Program-made: the position numbers and the translations under genes
In this document: in pieces, positions 7,967 to 16,151 of the stretch
How positions within the stretch are numbered: position 1 is the stretch's first letter
Layout of the letters: each line of letters opens with the position of its first letter
Assembly: GCA_030533405.1 (NCBI GenBank)
Contig: JAUNJF010000002.1
Location: forward strand, 135,339-199,338
DNA length: 64,000 nt
Reading direction: 5' to 3'
Source of the DNA: Eubacteriales bacterium
GTDB lineage: Bacteria > Bacillota > Clostridia > Lachnospirales > Lachnospiraceae
Notes under the pieces: model-generated
The model's database searches: none
Seen by the model: only the letters and a program-made list of their open reading frames with translations
Told to the model about the DNA's origin: nothing

Positions 7967-10147
7967 TTATTTTACTTCTTTCTCCCATACCGCTTCCACC
8001 ACGGCAGAATCCAGGAAGCCCAAAAGCAAATGCGGCACCTGTTCTCCATCCTCAAAGACCTTAATCATAGACTCAAACTCTGGACCATAATCCACACGCA
8101 TACCAAGTGATCCATCCTCCAAATACCAACACCAGCTTTCGCCAATTCTCACACGCATTTTCCATCCAACAAATTTACCCTTACTACGAACAAACGCATT
8201 CTTTTCAAAATGATTCACTTCATTATTACGAAGTACTTTCCCAAAATGATATTCCTGTGTACCAGAAGCATACTTGTTTAATTTGCCAGCATTTACATCA
8301 TAATTCGCCGACAATTCACCAAACTGCTTCTCTATATCTTTTCCACTATGGTAAAATATTTCATACTCAAAATCTGTATTTACATCTTCCGCTGGATTGT
8401 ACTGATTCAATGCTTTCATTTTCTCATTCCACTCGGTTTCTGCATATTTACAATTCTCTTTTCGTTCCACCTTTGTAAACGCAGACACATTCCAAACCGC
8501 CTCTGCAATCACTACACTTGCACGATTAAACGGAAACTTCGGAATCATATCACCTGGTTTGAAAACCATAACCTGATTCTCCCAGTCTTCCCCTAATTCC
8601 TCTTTTGTTGCAAATGTCTTATCCTTTGTATACCAAATCTGTAGTTTACCAATATTGACACAAATTCTCCATCCAGTAAATTCATATTTGCTCACAAAAA
8701 ATTGATTTTTCAAAAGATAATTATCCTGATAATTCACCAATTTTTGTTTTGGTGTAAAATAGGCTTCATTTTTAGATAATACATTTACCACACCTGCATT
8801 CTCTTCCCAATTCCAACTAAGTGTCTCCAATGCATTGCCACTACTATAACGAATTGGATATGTCAATTTTCTATATCCTGTTCCGTTACGCATCATCGTC
8901 TTGATCACTTTTTTCGTCCCTGATTTGATTTTATTCTTAATACGCGATTTCTCTGCTTTCTTGATTGCACCTAAAATAAATGCCTTCGATTCCTCTCGTT
9001 TCATCTGCAATCTTTCCTTGACCGCTACATAATCAATGGTTTCAGAAATATCCTTGATTGTATGCTCACTTGTCACAACACGATCTGTCAATCCGCATAC
9101 ATCTAATACCTGTCCGACTTTATCCCCTTTTCTTTTTCCTACATAAAATGTTTTCTCAAATATAATAGAAAAACAACACGCATGGAAAGAGTTTGTAAAG
9201 ATACACTTTGCATTCTTGATATAACCAAGCCACTCATCTGGACCAACAGCATATTTCGGAATATGGCGAATGCCTTCAATCTCCTGATTAAATGGTTTGT
9301 CAGAAAGTTCAATAATATCTAAGTTGTGTTCTTTTGCATACTGAATTGCATTGTCAATTGTATCTGTCGATTTTTCCATTACATAATATAACAGGATATA
9401 ATCTTTTTCTTCTGGTTCAACCGCAACCGTATCCCAAAAATCCTTATCATGCAATAATACAGGATCTACAACTGTTGTTGCCTCAATATCCGAATTCTCA
9501 TGAATCCAGTCACGAAGCGCATTCTCACGTACCGAAACCTGATCAATCCTTTTCACCATACGAAGAAATGATTTTTTTTCTTGTGGTGTATAGCCCTGAA
9601 ATACACCTCTGCTTGCAGCATAAGAAATCTTATACTTATCATTCATCGCAGCACAATTTAAGAAAAATCCCATATCAAATCCTGTTGTTTTTTTCAATCC
9701 CCAAATGACATCTGTTACACAAATATAGCAATCAAATCCTGGATCTTTATATTCTAATATATTGGCATCATAGGATTCCTCTGTCTTAATATAAGTAGAA
9801 TCAATGAATTTTTGAAACTTATCAAATCTTTGTTCACGTTCTTCATAAAGCGTCTGATAATCATCTCTCAAATCTCTAATTCTTGTAATCTCCAGAATGG
9901 TCTGATCTACTGGAAGATTATGATGCTCTCTGTCCTTCTTTGTTTCAAGCAAGCCTTCGTATGCAAGCTGATACGCATCTGCTGGATGTCTCATATCAAA
10001 ATTGCCATAGTAGTTTGGTTTATAATCAATCACCGTGCTATCGATTCCATTTTGTTTTAAAAATTGTTGAAACGCAAATGTATGCAGGGGACAAGCAAAA
10101 TTCAATCCTTTTGCATACATATTGATTGAAATTAATCCTATTTTCAT
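7967..10147 (-). CDS. Polysaccharide pyruvyl transferase family protein with two C-terminal repeats
   Basis: 726 residues. The first ~390 match the polysaccharide pyruvyl transferase family: a start MKIGLISINM, a central VSVRE segment, TTVVDPVLL, and FTNSFHACCFSIIF (the family's TnSfHg-type donor site). A basic linker (about 395-430) leads to two repeats of ~120 residues, roughly 440-560 and 595-722. Each contains F-x-GW-[RK]-x-[CR]-V-x-IG, then a W-Y segment, and closes with AEAVW or VEAVW. The closing motif recalls InlB/Flg_new-type beta repeats, which is only a resemblance. AGAGGG precedes the ATG. Known relatives act on surface polysaccharides; the substrate here is unknown. Confidence 0.78.
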   Translation of the reverse strand: MKIGLISINMYAKGLNFACPLHTFAFQQFLKQNGIDSTVIDYKPNYYGNFDMRHPADAYQLAYEGLLETKKDREHHNLPVDQTILEITRIRDLRDDYQTLYEEREQRFDKFQKFIDSTYIKTEESYDANILEYKDPGFDCYICVTDVIWGLKKTTGFDMGFFLNCAAMNDKYKISYAASRGVFQGYTPQEKKSFLRMVKRIDQVSVRENALRDWIHENSDIEATTVVDPVLLHDKDFWDTVAVEPEEKDYILLYYVMEKSTDTIDNAIQYAKEHNLDIIELSDKPFNQEIEGIRHIPKYAVGPDEWLGYIKNAKCIFTNSFHACCFSIIFEKTFYVGKRKGDKVGQVLDVCGLTDRVVTSEHTIKDISETIDYVAVKERLQMKREESKAFILGAIKKAEKSRIKNKIKSGTKKVIKTMMRNGTGYRKLTYPIRYSSGNALETLSWNWEENAGVVNVLSKNEAYFTPKQKLVNYQDNYLLKNQFFVSKYEFTGWRICVNIGKLQIWYTKDKTFATKEELGEDWENQVMVFKPGDMIPKFPFNRASVVIAEAVWNVSAFTKVERKENCKYAETEWNEKMKALNQYNPAEDVNTDFEYEIFYHSGKDIEKQFGELSANYDVNAGKLNKYASGTQEYHFGKVLRNNEVNHFEKNAFVRSKGKFVGWKMRVRIGESWCWYLEDGSLGMRVDYGPEFESMIKVFEDGEQVPHLLLGFLDSAVVEAVWEKEVK

Positions 10148-10182
10148 ACGCTACCCTCTTCACAACTCTTCTTTCGTCTATA

Positions 10183-11583
10183 TTATTTGCTTTGCTTCTT
10201 AAAATATGCTTTCGTTTCCGCTACAATGACACCACTTAATGCCAGCAATGCAACCAAGTTCGGTAACGCCATCATTGCATTGAAGATATCTGCAATCACC
10301 CATACCTGCTTCACTGTAAAGTATGGTCCAATAAATACCGCAAATATGTATAACCATCTGAAAACCTTCACAATCGTTTCATTGCGTCCCGTTAAATATT
10401 CCAAGCATTTCTCACTATAATAATCCCAGCCCAAAATGGTAGTGAATGCGAAGAAAATCAAACACATCATCAATAAAAACGCAATCACATTGCTTGCAAC
10501 AGGAATACCTGTCTGGAACGCATCTGTTGTTACTGCAACACCTTCTAATCCCTTATCCCAAGCACCTGTAATTACAATCGAAAGACCTGTCATCGTACAA
10601 ATCACAATCGTATCAATAAAGGTTCCTGTCATCGTAACCAATCCCTGACGCACAGGCTCTTTTGTCTGCGCTGCTGCAGCAGCAATCGGAGCCGAACCAA
10701 GACCTGCCTCATTTGAGAAAATACCTCGTGCAATACCCTTTTGCATAGATACAATAATCGCACCAAACGCACCACCTGCAACCGCTCTTGCACCAAATGC
10801 ATCTGAAACAATCAATGCAACTGCACCTGGAATTGCTTTATAATTCAATACAAGTAATGTCACACAGAACAATACATAAATAACTGCCATAAACGGAACT
10901 ACAACCTGTGACACATTTGCAATACGTTTAATTCCACCAATCAATACCAAGGCAACCACTATCGTTAATACAATTCCTGCAATCACAACAGCCACTGGTG
11001 TCGGTGTTCCTAATATACGAATCATACGAGCCTGTTCACCACCACAAAAGTTACCAATCGCACTTGTAATACCATTCACCTGTGTAAATGTTCCGATTCC
11101 CATCAATCCGACACACACACCAAAAAAGGCAAACAATTTTGCAAGCCATTTCCACTTTTTACCCATACCATTCTCAATATAATAAAATGGTCCACCTAAT
11201 ACATGACCTTCTTCATCTATCGTACGATACTTAACAGCCAAAAGACCTTCTGCATACTTTGTAGCCATACCAAACAACGCAGCAACCTCCATCCAGAACA
11301 ATGCACCAGGACCACCAGCTACAAGTGCAGTTGCAACACCTACAATATTACCCGTACCAATCGTCGCAGAAAGTGCAGTACAAAGCGCTCCAAAACTGGT
11401 AACTTCGCCTTCACCATTTTCCTCATTCTTCACCATATATTTAAGGGCCAATCCCAAATGGCGAATCTGAACAAATCCCAATCGTATCGTCAAGTAAATG
11501 CCTGTCATCAAAATTAAGGCAATCAACACAGGACCCCATGCAATCGTATCAATCTTATCAAGCAAAGCATCAAAATTTTCCAT
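10183..11583 (-). CDS. AGCS-family sodium:alanine/glycine symporter
   Basis: An integral membrane transporter of about 466 residues with around ten hydrophobic helices. Family signatures include WGPVLIALILMTGIYLTIR near the start, a GALCTALSATIGTGNIVGVA segment and FSNEAGLGSAPIAAAAA. It imports a small neutral amino acid with Na+. The ATG at 11583 (MENFDALLDK) is preferred because it gives the usual AGCS N-terminus; the frame continues upstream to a GTG at 11616 without a ribosome site. The GGGGGA Shine-Dalgarno is unusually far (12 nt) and lies in a hairpin. It is 92 nt after nadE on the same strand. Confidence 0.9.
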   Translation of the reverse strand: MENFDALLDKIDTIAWGPVLIALILMTGIYLTIRLGFVQIRHLGLALKYMVKNEENGEGEVTSFGALCTALSATIGTGNIVGVATALVAGGPGALFWMEVAALFGMATKYAEGLLAVKYRTIDEEGHVLGGPFYYIENGMGKKWKWLAKLFAFFGVCVGLMGIGTFTQVNGITSAIGNFCGGEQARMIRILGTPTPVAVVIAGIVLTIVVALVLIGGIKRIANVSQVVVPFMAVIYVLFCVTLLVLNYKAIPGAVALIVSDAFGARAVAGGAFGAIIVSMQKGIARGIFSNEAGLGSAPIAAAAAQTKEPVRQGLVTMTGTFIDTIVICTMTGLSIVITGAWDKGLEGVAVTTDAFQTGIPVASNVIAFLLMMCLIFFAFTTILGWDYYSEKCLEYLTGRNETIVKVFRWLYIFAVFIGPYFTVKQVWVIADIFNAMMALPNLVALLALSGVIVAETKAYFKKQSK

Positions 11584-11592
11584 AAAATACAA

Positions 11593-11645
11593 AATCCCCC
11601 ATTCAAACATAATCACTATCCATGATTACATATTTATGGGGGATT
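11593..11645 (-). promoter_or_regulatory. Hairpin covering the ribosome binding site of the AGCS symporter
   Basis: In the transcript, a 5' arm AATCCCCCAT (11636-11645) can pair perfectly with ATGGGGGATT (11593-11602), with an inner TAATCA/TGATTA helix and a 7+7 internal loop between. The 3' arm contains the only good Shine-Dalgarno (GGGGGA) for the AGCS gene. There is no U-tract, so translational control or mRNA stabilisation is more likely than termination. The ligand or trigger, if any, is unknown. Confidence 0.55.
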
Positions 11646-11675
11646 GTCAAACAATAAAAGGGAATCTTCCGAATT

Positions 11676-12467
11676 TTAATGCTCGATTTTGATTTCAATT
11701 TTCGGATCATAAGTTGGAATATGAATCAATTCCAATTTGAACTTGTTTCTCTTGTACATACGATCAATTTTTTCCTTATGCTCTAAGTTCTCGATTACTC
11801 CTGTTCTCAAATACACATCAAGCTCTGCATAAGTAAATCCCAGATTATCCTCATCTGTCTTACCACAAAGACCATCTGATGGCGCCTTATCTACCAAATC
11901 AATCGGAAGTTCTAAATATTTTCCAATTGCACGAACCTCTGTGACAGTCAACTTTCCAAGTGGTGAAAATGATCCACTATAGTCACCAAACAATGTTGAG
12001 TAACCAACATGATCCTCAGACAAATTACAGGTATTGGCAACCATTCCATTTACACTTTGTCCAACCGCATACAAGGTTGTCATACGAATTCTAGGTGCCA
12101 CATTAATCAATGTCTGCTCAGAACAGGTAATTCCATTCCAATCATCGCTGGTATTGCCAAATACTCCATTTTGGATACCATTTAAGATTCCATCATAAGC
12201 ATCTGCAATATTCACCTCTACATATTTAATCCCTAAGTGCTCTACAATCTTTCTGGAATCACTGATATCCTTTTGCTCTCCATTTGGCATTAACACACCA
12301 ACAACGCGCTCCTTGCCTAATGCCTTTGCACAAAGTGCTGCAACTACTGAACTGTCCTTTCCACCAGAAATACCAACTACTGCATTACCAGTCGGATTTA
12401 CCGCTGCAAACCAATCCTGAATCCATTTCACACACTCAGCTGTCACTCTTTCCACATCAAATCCCAT
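11676..12467 (-). CDS. nadE: NH3-dependent NAD+ synthetase
   Basis: A 263-residue N-type ATP pyrophosphatase that amidates nicotinate adenine dinucleotide to NAD+. The ATP loop SGGKDSS lies near residue 34, and SEQTLINVAPRIRMTTLYA and NKFKLELIHIPTY match the NadE family. No N-terminal glutaminase domain is present, so ammonia is the expected nitrogen donor. AAAGGAGGA precedes the ATG. It ends the NAD salvage run nrtR-pncA-pncB-nadE, with palindromic element A filling the gap between pncB and nadE. Confidence 0.95.
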   Translation of the reverse strand: MGFDVERVTAECVKWIQDWFAAVNPTGNAVVGISGGKDSSVVAALCAKALGKERVVGVLMPNGEQKDISDSRKIVEHLGIKYVEVNIADAYDGILNGIQNGVFGNTSDDWNGITCSEQTLINVAPRIRMTTLYAVGQSVNGMVANTCNLSEDHVGYSTLFGDYSGSFSPLGKLTVTEVRAIGKYLELPIDLVDKAPSDGLCGKTDEDNLGFTYAELDVYLRTGVIENLEHKEKIDRMYKRNKFKLELIHIPTYDPKIEIKIEH

Positions 12468-12562
12468 ATCTATGTCCTCCTTTAATCCTATACTTCTACA
12501 TAATTCATCCCATACTCTTTATTATCACTCACTTTTTTACATCTTTTGTTACTAAGCATATT

Positions 12563-12765
12563 TGCTTGCGAAACATAATGTATGTTTCGAATGGTTGTAC
12601 ATGTCTAACAATATATTTTTTATCACCCTTTGAGACCGTCGGTACTTATATCCCGTACTTTGGGATATTAGTACCGTTACGTTCTCAACGGTGCGAAAGC
12701 ATGTGATAAAAAGTATTTGTTAGATGTGTATAACCATTCTCCATTACACTTTCGTTTCGCAAGCA
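12563..12765 (-). repeat. Palindromic element A, leader of nadE (structured core shared with element B)
   Basis: A 203-bp imperfect palindrome fills the pncB-nadE gap, starting 3 bp from the pncB stop codon. Its ends are a perfect 12-bp inverted repeat (TGCTTGCGAAAC); inner arms pair through TCTAACAA and TTTTTATCAC. At the centre, 12640-12676 forms a stem with CGGTAC/GTACCG at its base, a 7-bp upper helix and a 7-nt loop. The same core with changed but still paired helices occurs in element B upstream of pncB. It could be a cis-acting RNA, a terminator-like structure or a mobile miniature element; I do not recognise a named family. Confidence 0.75.
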
Positions 12766-12768
12766 TCA

Positions 12769-13977
12769 TTATTCCTTATTCATTCTCCAATCGATAGTAC
12801 GCTGCAAATACTCCACATACGCTGCATTCTTGCACATTCCCTTACCGGCTACATCAGAAATCTTTGCAACATCACTTCCATTACACATTGTTACTTTCAT
12901 AACAATATTAAGTGCATGCACATTGGTATCATTTGACAAATATGTTCCAATACCAAATGCCACATTTATCTGGTCTTTAAAATGATTGTAAATATCTGTT
13001 GCTCGCTGGAAATCAAGTCCATCGCTGAATAATAATGTCTTTCTCTTTGGATCAATTCCTAATTTCTTATAGTGTGCAAGCATTTTCTCACCCCATGCAA
13101 TTGGATCTCCACTATCATGTCTAACACCATTGAACAGTGTAGCATAGGTCAAACCAAAGTCTCTTAAGAAACAATCGGTTGTAATGGTATCAGTTAATGC
13201 AATACCATTTAACACACCATATTCCTTTACCCATGCATCTAACGCATACCAGTTAGAATACGCAGGATTGTGCTTATGATTTCCCTGTCCTGTACACATA
13301 ATCCACTCATGTGCCATCGTACCAACTGGTGTCAAACCAAACTTCTTTGCCAGGTAAACATTAGATGTACCGATAAACTTTGATTCGTTAATCTTTGCCC
13401 CTGCTAAAGCCTTGACAGCCAACTCCTGCGCCTCACTTGACAATCTACGTCTCAGTCCAAACTCAGAAAATGTTCCCAAACGATAATTCTCCGTTTCTAA
13501 CTTTTGAACCTTATCCTGTAGCTTTTCCTTAAAGCTTGGAAGAAGCTCTTTTTCATAATCATAATGCATACGGAAGTAAACTTCATTTACAATTGCCAAC
13601 ACTGGAATCTCATACATAGATGTATTCAACCAGGTTCCGCGGGTATCAATTGCCAATCCGCATTCTGCATCTGTCGTAATCTCAAAATCCTCATAACGAG
13701 GCTGCCACAATCTTAAGAAATCCACATAAGAACCCTTCAACCAGACAATATTGTGAAGATACTCCAATTCTTCTTCCGTAAACCGCAAACCACAATATGC
13801 CTTGATCTGCTCTCGGATTTCATTTACCATCTCTTCTGTAAACTGTACATCTGTATTTCTACACTTAAATGTCCAGGTTGTCTTATAATCGCTGAACTGG
13901 TGGTAAATCGCCATTCCCATACTAAACTTGTATAAATCAGTCTCTAACAAACTTGTTATAATTGGTTTTAATATCAT
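12769..13977 (-). CDS. pncB: Nicotinate phosphoribosyltransferase
   Basis: 402 residues. Converts nicotinate plus PRPP to nicotinate mononucleotide, the step between nicotinamidase and nadE. Family landmarks are LLETDLYKFSMG at the N-terminus, EFGLRRR (near 175), GTMAHEW, the GVRHDSGDP phosphate loop (near 295) and LLFSDGLD. The length is near the usual 400. The gene is flanked by palindromic elements: B upstream (5' leader) and A downstream. Catalytic motifs appear intact. Confidence 0.96.
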   Translation of the reverse strand: MILKPIITSLLETDLYKFSMGMAIYHQFSDYKTTWTFKCRNTDVQFTEEMVNEIREQIKAYCGLRFTEEELEYLHNIVWLKGSYVDFLRLWQPRYEDFEITTDAECGLAIDTRGTWLNTSMYEIPVLAIVNEVYFRMHYDYEKELLPSFKEKLQDKVQKLETENYRLGTFSEFGLRRRLSSEAQELAVKALAGAKINESKFIGTSNVYLAKKFGLTPVGTMAHEWIMCTGQGNHKHNPAYSNWYALDAWVKEYGVLNGIALTDTITTDCFLRDFGLTYATLFNGVRHDSGDPIAWGEKMLAHYKKLGIDPKRKTLLFSDGLDFQRATDIYNHFKDQINVAFGIGTYLSNDTNVHALNIVMKVTMCNGSDVAKISDVAGKGMCKNAAYVEYLQRTIDWRMNKE

Positions 13978-14011
13978 ACTTCCATCTCTCCTTTTTCTAT
14001 GCCCTTATTAT

Positions 14012-14222
14012 TTAATCATTGTGAAACGCTCAATTATGTAGATTATAGTTTTACAATATCAACAACTATCTAAGTTGGGATATTTCAGTATGTCGGTACT
14101 TAGGTCACGTACTTTGTGACCTTATGTACCGCTACATACTGGATTAAGTGCAAACGACCCAACTTAGATTTGTTTATATTGTAAAACTCTCAACAATCTA
14201 AAATGAGTTTTACAATGATCAA
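14012..14222 (-). repeat. Palindromic element B, leader of pncB (nested intergenic repeat)
   Basis: A 211-bp imperfect palindrome between the nicotinamidase stop and the pncB start. Outer arms of about 65 nt pair well (TTAATCATTGTGAAAC... with ...GTTTTACAATGATCAA). A second layer pairs AAGTTGGG with CCCAACTT. The core 14094-14131 has the same CGGTAC/GTACCG stem and GTACTTT loop (plus-strand reading) as element A. The left arm is closely similar over about 54 nt to the repeat at 36445-36538, and the right arm contains a small hairpin like the one at 16095-16151. It therefore belongs to a dispersed repeat family and also carries the NAD-operon core. Confidence 0.75.
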
Positions 14223-14231
14223 AAATACGCT

Positions 14232-14777
14232 CTAAATGATATCGACCTGGAAGGTCTTCATCGCCGCAATTGCTGTATTGTGTGTATCCGGTGTCACGCA
14301 TGCACAAGCCTTCTCAATCACTCTTACATCCGCCTCTGGACAATTTGCTTTCGCAATAGATACATTATTAATCACACAGATACCTGTACAAACGCCAACA
14401 AAATCAACAATCAACTTCTTGTCTTCTTCTATTTGCTTTAAGTATGCTCCTAATTCTACACTTCCAAAGGTTGGTTTATCAAATATTTTAATCTGCTCTG
14501 GCTGCATTTTTTCATTCACTGCATCCATAATCTCATCTACAATATTCCATCCATCGCTTCCTTCAATACAGTGTGGCACTGGAAGATATTTCCCCTCTCG
14601 TGTATCCATGTAATTCTCCTGGTGTGTATCTCTTGTTAATAAAATTCGATCATACGCACCCTCTTTTACAACTTGCACCACATTTGCAATCGCATCTGCA
14701 CATTCCTGATTTCCCAACACACCAGTTGTAAAATCCTTCTGCATGTCAATAATAACTAAAATCTTTTCTTCCATCAT
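14232..14777 (-). CDS. pncA: Isochorismatase-family hydrolase, probable nicotinamidase
   Basis: 181 residues of the cysteine hydrolase fold. IIDMQKDF supplies the catalytic Asp, a Lys lies in the KIFDKPTFGS region, and FVGVCTGICVINN supplies the nucleophilic Cys and cis-peptide loop. In PncA this converts nicotinamide to nicotinate. Position between an NrtR-like regulator (28 nt upstream) and pncB supports that role over other isochorismatase-like activities. The metal-binding histidines are not as obvious as in E. coli PncA, so the call is context-assisted. GAGAGGG precedes the double ATG. Confidence 0.85.
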   Translation of the reverse strand: MMEEKILVIIDMQKDFTTGVLGNQECADAIANVVQVVKEGAYDRILLTRDTHQENYMDTREGKYLPVPHCIEGSDGWNIVDEIMDAVNEKMQPEQIKIFDKPTFGSVELGAYLKQIEEDKKLIVDFVGVCTGICVINNVSIAKANCPEADVRVIEKACACVTPDTHNTAIAAMKTFQVDII

Positions 14778-14805
14778 AGCAAATCCCTCTCTTTCTTATA
14801 TGCTA

Positions 14806-15687
14806 TCATATGTTATCAATGTGTTTTTCTTTGTAACGGTACAATGTCGCTGGCCTATGTCCAACCGAGACCTGTTTTTCAGGAAGCTCCTCCACAAATC
14901 GGTCAATCCATTTGCGGAAATTTTGTTTTACAAGCTTTCTGCCTAATATCACCTCGTAAACCTTTTGAATATCATTCAATGTAAACTTCTCTGGCACAAG
15001 ATTAAATGCAATCGGAACATATTCTACCTTATTTCGAAGTCTGTCGATTCCCATATTAATAATCTCAATATGATCAAATGCAATCTTGTTGTTTTCCTCC
15101 GATGCTATAATACTTGGGGTTGCAACAGATACCACTCCATTTTTCCGAATCGTATTCTCTACCTTATACACATACTTCAAATTAAGTTCTTCATTGGTAA
15201 GAATCAACTGTTCTTCCAAATTTGAGTCCTTCCGTTTCTCTACCGTAAACCAAGCAACGTCCTCGGCATCATCTCCAGCAATCGGTTTCACACTATCTGG
15301 CGGAATCAACGCCATATGTGCAATCGAAATAACTCGCATTCGTTTGTCTCTACCCACATCACCAAAGGTGTAAAGCTGCTCCATATAAACATTTGTGATG
15401 TTGGTCTCTTCTTGTAATTCTCTATATGCCGCCACATCGATATTCTCATCAATATCAACAAATCCACCAGGTAGTGCCCACTTATGAATATCTGGATGAT
15501 TCCTTCTCTTTATGAGCAAAACCTTCAATTCCTTTTCTTTGTCTTTTCTCACATCATCCATATGCTTATCATCAATTGTAAACAATAACATATCAACTGT
15601 ATTGGATGGTCTTTCATAATCACCTGGCTGATAAGCCGCCAGAAATTCCGTTTCCGTTAATCCCTGTTCATTTCTCAATTCATTCAT
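14806..15687 (-). CDS. nrtR: NrtR-like Nudix transcriptional regulator of NAD metabolism
   Basis: 293 residues: an N-terminal Nudix domain with a complete Nudix box at about 79-101 (GGFVDIDEN...REL-QEE) and a C-terminal winged-helix region (about 200-285) ending in RPATLYRYKEK. NrtR proteins repress NAD synthesis and salvage genes and sense ADP-ribose-type ligands. The Nudix box keeps its REUXEE residues, so hydrolase activity may be retained, unlike in some pure regulators. It heads the pncA-pncB-nadE run, and a 25-bp palindrome (15733-15757) lies in its upstream region as a likely autoregulatory operator. Confidence 0.85.
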   Translation of the reverse strand: MNELRNEQGLTETEFLAAYQPGDYERPSNTVDMLLFTIDDKHMDDVRKDKEKELKVLLIKRRNHPDIHKWALPGGFVDIDENIDVAAYRELQEETNITNVYMEQLYTFGDVGRDKRMRVISIAHMALIPPDSVKPIAGDDAEDVAWFTVEKRKDSNLEEQLILTNEELNLKYVYKVENTIRKNGVVSVATPSIIASEENNKIAFDHIEIINMGIDRLRNKVEYVPIAFNLVPEKFTLNDIQKVYEVILGRKLVKQNFRKWIDRFVEELPEKQVSVGHRPATLYRYKEKHIDNI

Positions 15688-15732
15688 ACTACTATTCCTA
15701 TTCTATAATCATTATTTCTACTTCCATCTATA

Positions 15733-15757
15733 ACTTATAATAAAAAGTATCATAAGT
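15733..15757 (-). promoter_or_regulatory. Candidate NrtR operator in the NAD salvage promoter
   Basis: Imperfect palindrome ACTTATAATA-AAAAG-TATCATAAGT with one mismatch in 10-bp arms, about 45 bp upstream of the nrtR start. A TTGACT -35-like hexamer (minus strand) overlaps its right end and a TATAAG -10-like hexamer falls in the left arm, at a short 15-bp spacing. Placement over a promoter next to a regulator gene is the main evidence. Confidence 0.5.
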
Positions 15758-15788
15758 CAATACCTAATTTTATTTTTTCCCAAAAAAA

Positions 15789-15828
15789 TTACAAGATGCC
15801 ATATGATACAAGCATCTTGTAACTTTTT
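15789..15828. terminator. Bidirectional hairpin terminator
   Basis: Perfect 11-bp stem TTACAAGATGC/GCATCTTGTAA (15789-15799, 15812-15822) with a 12-nt loop. It has CTTTTTT after the right arm and an A-run before the left arm, giving a U-tract on either strand. It isolates the NAD salvage operon from the short plus-strand ORF and the GH43-like unit. Confidence 0.65.
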
Positions 15829-15915
15829 TCACAGTTATAATCAATCAAACTCGCAACTTTTTTGCATAAAATGCTTCACGTTGCACATCCTATTAAAAGA
15901 AAGGATGGTATTTCT

Positions 15916-16068
15916 ATGAAAGACAATAAAACAATCGAGGTTCCAAAGGACCAACCAGGTGCCACAAAATTTGCAAACGGAAACATTCCAAAAGACCAGT
16001 TACCACAAGGTGTCATTTCAGATGACAGACCTCGCAAAGATGGTCCTGGCGGAGATTCCGGGAAATAA
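15916..16068 (+). CDS. Small 50-residue hydrophilic protein
   Basis: One of only two plausible plus-strand genes. AAAGGATGG lies 7-8 nt before the ATG at 15916. The product is hydrophilic, rich in Lys, Asp, Pro and Gly, with no membrane helix or cysteine; it begins MKDNKTIEVPKDQPG and ends RPRKDGPGGDSGK. I do not recognise it. It lies between the bidirectional terminator and palindromic repeat C, convergent with the GH43-like gene. The good ribosome site and balanced composition favour a real gene. Confidence 0.5.
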   Translation: MKDNKTIEVPKDQPGATKFANGNIPKDQLPQGVISDDRPRKDGPGGDSGK

Positions 16069-16094
16069 TTCCTATCTCCTTTTAATAATCTCTT

Positions 16095-16151
16095 ACTTAG
16101 ATAATCGTGAAACTCTCAACAACCTAAATTGAGTTTCACAATTACCTAAGT
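16095..16151. repeat. Palindromic repeat C (short family member), overlapping the GH43-like stop codon
   Basis: Arms of 21 nt (16095-16115 and 16131-16151) pair at 19 positions around a 15-nt loop CAACAACCTAAATT-type sequence. The arm GTGAAACTC and the loop match repeat D at 36445-36538, which has the same outer hairpin with an extra inner segment. The right arm runs into the end of the GH43-like gene and provides its TAA stop and last two codons. It may also act as a convergent terminator. Confidence 0.65.

Noticed and set aside
12563-12765. Element A as a simple rho-independent terminator of pncB
   Set aside because: It is over 200 bp, lacks a U-tract at its outer end and shares a structured core with element B before pncB; a side role in termination remains possible.
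12563-14222. Composite transposon carrying pncB between two direct repeats
   Set aside because: No transposase, no target duplication seen, and pncB fits its operon; kept only as an alternative within the finding.
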